This document shows, piece after piece, positions 3,405 to 8,384 of a DNA stretch of 8,384 nt. The notes below the pieces were generated by a model, which searched no databases, had not been told where the DNA came from, and saw nothing but the letters and a program-made list of their open reading frames with translations. The DNA lies in contig DKEU01000005.1 in NCBI GenBank assembly GCA_002452635.1, forward strand, positions 1 through 8,384, written 5' to 3'. Position 1 is the first letter of the stretch. Each line of letters begins with the position of its first letter. The DNA comes from Desulfovibrionaceae bacterium UBA6814. Lineage in GTDB: Bacteria; Desulfobacterota; Desulfovibrionia; Desulfovibrionales; Desulfovibrionaceae. The translations under genes and the position numbers were made by a program.

Positions 3405-6128
3405 TCAGGCTTCGCCCAGGCCGTTTTCCTCGGGCAGGACCAGCACGTGCAGGCCGGGCCGGTCCAGGGCCTTGCGGATGTCCTCGCGCCGGGCGGCCTT
3501 GGCCGGCGCCACCAGGGTGCCGGGGAAGCCCGCGGCGGCGGCGGCCAGGAACTGGGCCTCGTCCATGCGGGAGACCTCGCCCCCGGCCAGGGCGAAGAAC
3601 GAGTCGCGCTGGTCCGGGAAGATGCGCAGAAGCACGGTGACCAGGCGCTTGGAATAGCGCCGGGTGAGCAGGGCGTGCACGGACTCCAGGAGCTTGTCCT
3701 CGTCGATGGGCTTGGGCAGGGCGGCGTCGCCCCAGCCCGGGTCGCCCTCGGGGATGGCGGAGATGACCAGGATGGGGATGTTGCGGAGGTCCTGGTCGCC
3801 GCGCAGCATGTTGATCACCGCCCGGCCGTCCATGGAGGGCATGAGCAGGTCCATGGTGATGAGGTCCGGGGAGAGTTCGCGGGCCGCGCGCAGGGCGGAC
3901 TCGCCGTCGGTGGCCGCGGCCGCGCGCCAGCCCTCGCCCTCCAGGAACTGGAGCAGGTAGGAGCACACCGCGGGGTCGTCGTCCACCACCAGGATGAGGG
4001 GCCGGCCGTCATCGGTCAGGGCCTCGCCGGGCAGAATGCTCGGCCCGGGCCGAGCCGCGGCCCGGGCCGGCGCCACGGGCAGCAGGAAGATGAAGGTGCT
4101 GCCCTTGTCCGGCTCGGCCTCGGCCCAGATGCGGCCGCCGTAGTGCTCCACGATCTCCCGGCAGATGGCCAGGCCCAGGCCTGCGCCGCGCGGCTTCTGG
4201 CACACGGTGTCCTCGCGCCGGGCCTGGTGGAACTTGTCGAACACCCGGGCCAGGTCCTTCCAGGCGATGCCCACCCCGGTGTCCGCCACCTCCACCCGCA
4301 CCTGGCCGTCGGGCAGGAGCTTGCCGCGAACCGTGACTGAGCCCTGGGCCGTGAACTTGGCCGCATTGGAGAGCAGGTTGATCATCACCTGCTCCAGCCG
4401 GTCCGCGTCCACGGTGAGCATGGGCAGGTCCGGCTCCAGGTCCAGGACCAGCTCCACCCCGGGCCGCTCGGCAAAGAACCCGCTGGCCGTGCGGACCGCG
4501 CGCTCCACCACCTGGGCCAGGGCCACGGGCCGGTCGTGCCAGGCCATGCGGCCGGACTCGATCTTGGCCAGGTCCAGGAAGTCGTTGATGAGCCGGGTGA
4601 GGCGCTCCCCCTCCTCGGTGATGATGCCCAGGTTCTCCCGGATGCGGCCGGCCCGGGCCTTGAGTCCCGGGTCCTCCCCGGCCAGGGGCGCGAAGGCGCG
4701 GACGAAGTCGCGGGAGATGAGCTTGGCGAAGCCGAGCAGGGAGGTGAGGGGGGTGCGCAGTTCGTGGGACACGGCCGAGAGGAAGGAGGATTTCATCTCG
4801 TCCAGGCCCATGAGCCGCAGGTTGGCGCGCTCCAGCTCCCGGGCCTTGTCGCTGTATTCCCGGGTGCGCTCCACCACGGTCTGCTCCAGGCGGCGGGTGA
4901 GCATGGCCAGGTCTTCCTGGGCCTTCTTGCGCTCGGTCACGTCGCGGGCCATGAACACGTAGCCGGCCAGGTTCCTGTCCCGGTCCCAGACCCCGGCCAC
5001 CCGGGCCAGGTAGGCGCGTTCGCCCTCCTCCTGCTGCCGGGTGAACTCGAAGGTGCGGGCCGAGTCCGGGGACAGGCTCTCCAGGATGCGGGTCAGGCGG
5101 GAGAGCTCCACCCCTATCCGCAGGTGGGCCTGGCGGGCGTCGCGGCCCAGGGCGTCGGCCGCCTTGATGCCCAGGATGGCCTCGGCCGCGGGGTTGAAGT
5201 AGGCCACCCGGTAGGCGGTGTCCGTGGCCACGATGCCCAGGTCCAGGGAGGAGCGCAGGATGTTGTCCAGAAAGACGGTCTTCTCCACCAGGCTGCGGCC
5301 CACCTCCTCCAGCCGCTCGTCCCGGTCGCGCAGCACCTGCTTCAGGGTGCGCACGTACTTGCTCTCCAGGCCGCGGATGATGTCGGTCTGGGTCACGATG
5401 CCCCGGCCCTCGCCCGCGCCGTCCACCACCACCAGGCGGCGGATGCCGTGCCGCTCCAGGAGCAGGGCGGCCTCGAAGGCCGGGGCCTCCAGGTGCACGG
5501 TGCGCACCGGCGCGCTCATGGCCGCGGACAGGGGCAGGTCCGGGGTCACCTTGCCCTCCAAGAGGAGCCCGATCACGTCGCGCTCGGTGAGGATGCCCAG
5601 GGGCCGGCAGTCGTCGGCAGCCACCACGCAGCTCATGCCGCGGTCGGCCATGCGGCGCACGGCCTCGCGCACCGGGGTGGCCGGGGGCACGCACTCCAGG
5701 CCGGGGTGCATGATCTCGCCCACGGTCTTGATCTCGGCCAGGTAGTCGTAGCCCAGCTGGCGCACCAGGTTGGACTGGGTGACCACCCCGCAGGCCCGGC
5801 CCGCGTCGTCCACCACCACCAGGTGGCGCACCCCGCGGCTGGAGAGCAGGGCATAGGCCTCGTAGATGGGGCTGGTCTCGGCGATGGTGGCCACCGGCGC
5901 GCTCATGAGCTCGGCGATGCGGCAGCCGGACAGGCAGTCGAAATCGTTGGCCGCGGCCCACAGGAAATTGCGCTCGGTGACGATGCCCACCGGCAGCCCC
6001 TCCTCCAGCACCACCACGCAGGAGATGCAGCGCTCGCGCATGAGGGAGAGGACTTCGGGCAGGGGGGTGTCCGGCCCCACGGCCACGACTTTGGGCGTGA
6101 CGATGTCGCTGATGAAGCGTTCGGTCAT
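3405..6128 (-). CDS. Cytosolic hybrid sensor histidine kinase: four CBS repeats, PAS, kinase core, receiver
   Basis: This 907-residue protein has no membrane segment, so it senses an internal signal. Four CBS repeats occupy about 1-255, marked by PVGIVTERN (46-54), GVVTQSNLV (114-122), LGILTERDV (177-185) and GIVTQTDII (243-251). CBS pairs commonly bind adenine nucleotides, so energy state is a plausible but unproven input. A coiled linker (about 256-290) leads to a PAS domain (about 288-400). A second helix (400-445) leads to HisKA with phospho-acceptor H455 in SHELRTP. The ATPase domain shows the N box NLLSNAAKF (584-592), DTGVGI (616-621) and GAGLGLAI (648-655). The receiver has DDD (716-718), phospho-acceptor D760, S790 and K806, all intact. 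About 85 residues beyond the receiver match nothing I recognise. AAAGG 6 nt before the ATG supports the start. No separate output regulator is encoded beside it. Confidence 0.93.
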   Translation of the reverse strand: MTERFISDIVTPKVVAVGPDTPLPEVLSLMRERCISCVVVLEEGLPVGIVTERNFLWAAANDFDCLSGCRIAELMSAPVATIAETSPIYEAYALLSSRGVRHLVVVDDAGRACGVVTQSNLVRQLGYDYLAEIKTVGEIMHPGLECVPPATPVREAVRRMADRGMSCVVAADDCRPLGILTERDVIGLLLEGKVTPDLPLSAAMSAPVRTVHLEAPAFEAALLLERHGIRRLVVVDGAGEGRGIVTQTDIIRGLESKYVRTLKQVLRDRDERLEEVGRSLVEKTVFLDNILRSSLDLGIVATDTAYRVAYFNPAAEAILGIKAADALGRDARQAHLRIGVELSRLTRILESLSPDSARTFEFTRQQEEGERAYLARVAGVWDRDRNLAGYVFMARDVTERKKAQEDLAMLTRRLEQTVVERTREYSDKARELERANLRLMGLDEMKSSFLSAVSHELRTPLTSLLGFAKLISRDFVRAFAPLAGEDPGLKARAGRIRENLGIITEEGERLTRLINDFLDLAKIESGRMAWHDRPVALAQVVERAVRTASGFFAERPGVELVLDLEPDLPMLTVDADRLEQVMINLLSNAAKFTAQGSVTVRGKLLPDGQVRVEVADTGVGIAWKDLARVFDKFHQARREDTVCQKPRGAGLGLAICREIVEHYGGRIWAEAEPDKGSTFIFLLPVAPARAAARPGPSILPGEALTDDGRPLILVVDDDPAVCSYLLQFLEGEGWRAAAATDGESALRAARELSPDLITMDLLMPSMDGRAVINMLRGDQDLRNIPILVISAIPEGDPGWGDAALPKPIDEDKLLESVHALLTRRYSKRLVTVLLRIFPDQRDSFFALAGGEVSRMDEAQFLAAAAAGFPGTLVAPAKAARREDIRKALDRPGLHVLVLPEENGLGEA

Positions 6129-6181
6129 GAATCGCCTTTGCGCTGGGCTCGGTCCATGGGCATGAGAAATGATTTATACGG

Positions 6182-6210
6182 ATTATTCAGCCATTCCCCG
6201 CTGATGGCAA
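6182..6210 (-). promoter_or_regulatory. Predicted promoter of the hybrid kinase gene
   Basis: On the minus strand TTGCCA (6205-6210) and AATAAT (6182-6187) are separated by exactly 17 bp, each matching five of six consensus bases. Transcription would start near 6175, about 45 nt before the kinase start. The boxes overlap the last codons of the 98-aa gene, so the kinase can be expressed independently of it. Confidence 0.55.
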
Positions 6211-6483
6211 GCGCTTTCCGCCACGGGACTCGCCTGTGGTCCTCCGGGCCGCGATTTTGGCCTCCCGCCGCAGTTCGCGCACCGCGGTCTCGGCCAGGGA
6301 CTCGGGCAGGGCGCGCAGGAGCGGGTAGCGGTCGCGGAGCAGGCGCTCCAGCCAGCGGCCGTGCTCGAACTGGAACTCGAACATGGCGTCCCCGGCCCGC
6401 GGCTCCAGGCGCGGCGGAGCTGGGGGCTCCCCCCCCGGTCCGGCCCGTTTCCGGGCAAGCCAGTTCCGCAGCCAGCGCCACAC
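6187..6483 (-). CDS. Hypothetical 98-aa basic protein
   Basis: A GTG start at 6483 with GGAGG 4 nt upstream begins a 98-residue product with an amphipathic, arginine- and tryptophan-rich N-terminus (WRWLRNWLARKR), a proline-rich stretch (about 15-30) and a helical charged centre (35-80). No known domain is recognised. The gene sits between a terminator on its upstream side and the kinase gene 58 bp downstream. Only about 35 bp separate that terminator from the start codon, so it may depend on read-through from the 70-aa gene. A run of eight C on the plus strand (6429-6436) lies inside it and could allow slippage. The ribosome binding site and spacing support a real gene, but short open frames are common in GC-rich DNA. 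Confidence 0.55.
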   Translation of the reverse strand: MWRWLRNWLARKRAGPGGEPPAPPRLEPRAGDAMFEFQFEHGRWLERLLRDRYPLLRALPESLAETAVRELRREAKIAARRTTGESRGGKRLPSAGNG

Positions 6484-6518
6484 GGCCCCTCCGCTCCCGG
6501 CCCCTCTCCCTGCCCCCC

Positions 6519-6552
6519 AAAAAAAACGCCCGGCGGAGGAACTCCGCCGGGC
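6519..6552 (-). terminator. Intrinsic terminator of the 70-aa gene
   Basis: On the minus strand GCCCGGCGGAG and CTCCGCCGGGC form a perfect 11-bp GC-rich stem with a 3-nt loop (6528-6552), followed after one base by eight T residues (A8 on the plus strand, 6519-6526). It begins 20 nt after the 70-aa gene's stop codon. It works in one direction only, since no T-run lies to its right on the plus strand. Confidence 0.93.
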
Positions 6553-6572
6553 CAGGCTGCCCCGGACGGGGA

Positions 6573-6785
6573 TCAGCCAGTTGTTTCCAGTACCTTGCCC
6601 TTGGGCTCCTCCATGACCGGATGGATCTCCGCGAAACGGGGAATGGTGTCCGGGAAGCGGGACTGGAGCATGCTCACCGTGGACACGAAGTCACGCATGA
6701 AGTTGGATGCGATGCTGTGGCTCACGGCGGAGAAGTCGCTCACCATCTGCATCACCTGGAGTTGACCTTCAACCAGCTTGGCCAT
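6573..6785 (-). CDS. Hypothetical 70-aa helical protein
   Basis: The 70-residue product begins with ATG at 6785, preceded by AAGGAGG with a 6-nt spacer, and ends just before a strong intrinsic terminator, so it is a well-bounded single-gene unit. The N-terminal half (LVEGQLQVMQMVSDFSAVSHSI) looks amphipathic and helical, rich in Met, Gln and Ser; the C-terminal half is charged and proline-containing. There is no signal peptide, membrane segment or cysteine. I do not recognise the family. The strong translation and termination signals suggest good expression. Confidence 0.8.
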   Translation of the reverse strand: MAKLVEGQLQVMQMVSDFSAVSHSIASNFMRDFVSTVSMLQSRFPDTIPRFAEIHPVMEEPKGKVLETTG

Positions 6786-6937
6786 GGCGGCCCTCCTTCA
6801 CGGTCCGGGTTGGGACGGCCGGGTACGGGCTTGACGGGGAGTCCCTGCCTGGACAGTATGAGTATGGCCGTTTCTGCAAAACCTTGCAAGCGGCTTGTAA
6901 AGATTTGTCGAGCCCTCCCCCCGAGCCCGAGGAGCCC
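6786..6937. promoter_or_regulatory. Divergent promoter region
   Basis: This 152-bp gap separates two divergent genes and must hold promoters for both. On the minus strand TTGCAA (6884-6889) and CATACT (6861-6866) are 17 bp apart, a moderate match. On the plus strand TTGACG (6831-6836) has only a weak -10 partner, CAGTAT at 6854-6859. An imperfect repeat CTTGCAAG...CTTGTAAAG (6883-6902) lies between the candidates and the plus-strand gene and could be a regulator site. Confidence 0.35.
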
Positions 6938-7780
6938 ATGCCCGAGCCCACCGACCTACCCCGCATTCCGGACGACCGCGCCGCGGACCTCCTGGGCCTG
7001 GAGCACGCCGCGGACGCGGACCTGGTGCTGTTCCTGGCGGGCAACCAGTTCATGGCCGTTCCCGAACTCCTGGACGCGTTCCGCGCCGAACACTCGGCAG
7101 TGCGCCGCATCTTCTGCGAGACCCTGCCCCCGGGCCTGGAGCTCAAGCAGATCCTGGCCCGGGGCGCGACCTTCCGCGGCCGGACCCTCACCGGCCGGCC
7201 GGACCTGTACGCCTCGGTGTCCCGAGCCGCGGTGGCGGCCCTGGAGCAGGCCGGCCGGCTGCGGCCGGGCGAGGGCTTCGTGTACCTGCACAACCGGCTG
7301 GTGCTGCTCACCGCCCCGGGCAATCCCGCGGGCATAGCCGCGGTGGCGGACCTGGGCCGCGACGGGGTGCGGGTGTCCCAGCCCGACCCGGCCCTGGAGG
7401 ACATCGGCAACCACATCCTGGACATGTACCGGGCCGCGGGCGGCGAGGCCCTGGTGCGGCGCATCATGGAGGACAAGGTGCGGGACGGCTCCACCCGGCT
7501 CACCACCGTGCACCACCGGGAGACGCCCCAGCGGCTGCTGGCGGGCAGCGCGGACGCGGGGCCGGTGTGGGCCACCGAGGCGGCGTTCGCCGCTGCCCAG
7601 GGCCTGGGCCTGGAGGTCGTGGAGCCCGGCCCGGACCTGGACCGGCGCGAGGCGGTGCGCTACTTCGCCTGCCCCCTGGCCGACGCCCCGCACCCCGAGG
7701 CGGCCCGGGCCTTCGCCGGGTTCCTGCGCTCGGACGCGGCCCGCGACATCTTCACCCGCCACGGATTTGTTCCCGCCTAG
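6938..7780 (+). CDS. ModA-like substrate-binding-fold protein without signal peptide
   Basis: The 280-residue protein resembles the type 2 periplasmic binding fold used by molybdate/tungstate and related uptake systems. ADLVLFLAGNQF (27-38) looks like the first strand, TRPDLYASVS-type sequence (about 86-95) the first ligand loop, and HHRETPQRLLAGSADAGPVWATEA (192-215, quoted in part) the second lobe. The C-terminus, with FAGFLRSDAARDIFTRHGF (259-277), is typical of ModA relatives. The usual signal peptide is missing: the protein opens with MPEPTDLPRIP, and the in-frame sequence upstream has no hydrophobic stretch. It therefore probably acts in the cytosol, perhaps as a ligand sensor. AGGAG stands 3 nt before the chosen ATG, a short spacing. 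No ABC transporter genes follow; a KefB-type exchanger starts 9 bp downstream. The fold call is moderate and the ligand unknown. Confidence 0.65.
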   Translation: MPEPTDLPRIPDDRAADLLGLEHAADADLVLFLAGNQFMAVPELLDAFRAEHSAVRRIFCETLPPGLELKQILARGATFRGRTLTGRPDLYASVSRAAVAALEQAGRLRPGEGFVYLHNRLVLLTAPGNPAGIAAVADLGRDGVRVSQPDPALEDIGNHILDMYRAAGGEALVRRIMEDKVRDGSTRLTTVHHRETPQRLLAGSADAGPVWATEAAFAAAQGLGLEVVEPGPDLDRREAVRYFACPLADAPHPEAARAFAGFLRSDAARDIFTRHGFVPA

Positions 7781-7789
7781 GACCCGGCC

Positions 7790-8384
7790 ATGCACGACTT
7801 CACCATGCTCCTGGACCTCTGCGTGGTCTTCGCCCTGTCCATCGGGGTCATCCTGCTGGGGCACGGGCTCAAGGTGCCGCCGGTGGTGGGGTTCCTGCTC
7901 ACCGGCATCCTGGCCGGCCCCTCGGTGCTGGGCATGGTGGACGCGGCCCACGAGGTGGAGCTGCTGGCCGAGGTGGGGGTGATCCTGCTGCTCTTCACCA
8001 TCGGCCTGGAGTTCTCCCTGGCCGAACTGGCCCGGCTGGGCCGCACCGTGCTGGTGGCGGGCGGGCTCCAGGTGGGGCTGACCATCGCCGCGGCCGGGGC
8101 CCTGGCCTACGCGGTGGGGCTCACCCCGGGCCAGGCCGTGTTCCTGGGCTTCCTGGCCGCCCTGTCCAGCACCGCCATCGTGCTCAAGCTCTACCAGGAG
8201 CGCCTGGACATGGAGGCCCCGCACGGCCGGGTGGCCCTGTCCGTGCTCATCCTGCAGGATTTGCTCATCGTGCCCATGGTGCTCCTGGTGCCCTTCCTGG
8301 CCGGGTCCGCAGGCAGCCTGGGGCCGGCCCTGGGGCTCATGGCGCTCAAGGCCGCGGGGGTGGCGGTGCTGCTCTTCGTGGTGG
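7790..8384 (+). CDS. KefB-type monovalent cation:proton antiporter, N-terminal part
   Basis: CPA2-family transporters exchange K+ or Na+ for protons across the inner membrane. The first 198 codons are present and the gene runs off the window. Family blocks are clear: VVGFLLTGILAGPSVLG (32-48), VGVILLLFTIGLEFSL (62-77), AALSSTAIVLKLYQERL (123-139) and SVLILQDLLIVPMVLL (151-166), the last with the conserved Q-D pair at 156-157. Alternating hydrophobic segments of about 20 residues match the multi-helix core. AGGA overlapping the stop codon of the preceding gene lies 7 nt before the ATG, so the two genes are probably cotranscribed. Whether a TrkA-N or TrkA-C regulatory domain follows cannot be seen, so K+ efflux versus Na+/H+ exchange stays open. 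Confidence 0.92.
   Translation, partial: MHDFTMLLDLCVVFALSIGVILLGHGLKVPPVVGFLLTGILAGPSVLGMVDAAHEVELLAEVGVILLLFTIGLEFSLAELARLGRTVLVAGGLQVGLTIAAAGALAYAVGLTPGQAVFLGFLAALSSTAIVLKLYQERLDMEAPHGRVALSVLILQDLLIVPMVLLVPFLAGSAGSLGPALGLMALKAAGVAVLLFVV

Noticed and set aside
4009..5961. A 650-codon minus-strand frame inside the kinase gene
   Set aside because: It is a +1/-1 frame shadow with a Gly/Pro/Arg/His-rich product and no domain, while the overlapping frame has all kinase motifs.
4536..7337. A very long plus-strand open frame of over 900 codons opposite the kinase gene
   Set aside because: It is antisense to the clearly recognisable kinase, its product is low-complexity (Gly, His, Ala, Val rich), and it spans several real genes and a terminator. 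Such frames are common opposite GC-rich coding DNA.

Overview
The window is a high-GC bacterial chromosome segment with host-type genes on both sides and one lower-GC, AT-rich module inserted between them (about 815-2912). The GC-rich coding style, a cytosolic hybrid histidine kinase with four CBS repeats, PlsY and a KefB-type exchanger suggest a Desulfovibrionales-like organism. That placement is inferred from style and gene content, not from a marker gene.

Left flank (1-815): plsY, the membrane acyl-phosphate:glycerol-3-phosphate acyltransferase, is complete with a strong ribosome binding site. It is followed by a gene-free, hairpin-rich stretch.

Module (815-2912): an AbiEi-like antitoxin gene (+) and an AbiEii-like nucleotidyltransferase toxin gene (-) face each other tail to tail and overlap by 27 bp. 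The usual AbiE layout is a co-directional operon. The module is bracketed by four perfect AT-rich palindromes (22-32 bp), two per side. All four contain the 12-bp core AGTATATATACT. The outer and inner palindromes are 101 bp apart centre to centre on the left and 102 bp on the right. The arms differ in sequence between copies but are self-complementary in each. Every palindrome also has a TTGAC/TTGCC box 20-26 bp to its left, so all four point the same way. This palindrome set is the most unusual part of the window. It could be an autoregulatory operator/promoter set, or a set of structure-recognised sites linked to mobility of the module.

Centre (2994-6483), all minus strand: a GTG-started 98-aa hypothetical gene; a 907-aa CBS(x4)-PAS-HisKA-HATPase-REC hybrid kinase with its own predicted promoter; and a small exported six-cysteine protein.

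Right flank (6519-8384): a minus-strand 70-aa hypothetical gene ends in a textbook intrinsic terminator. Divergently, on the plus strand, a ModA-like substrate-binding-fold protein without a signal peptide lies 9 bp upstream of a KefB-type monovalent cation:proton antiporter that runs off the window end. The close spacing suggests a two-gene operon.
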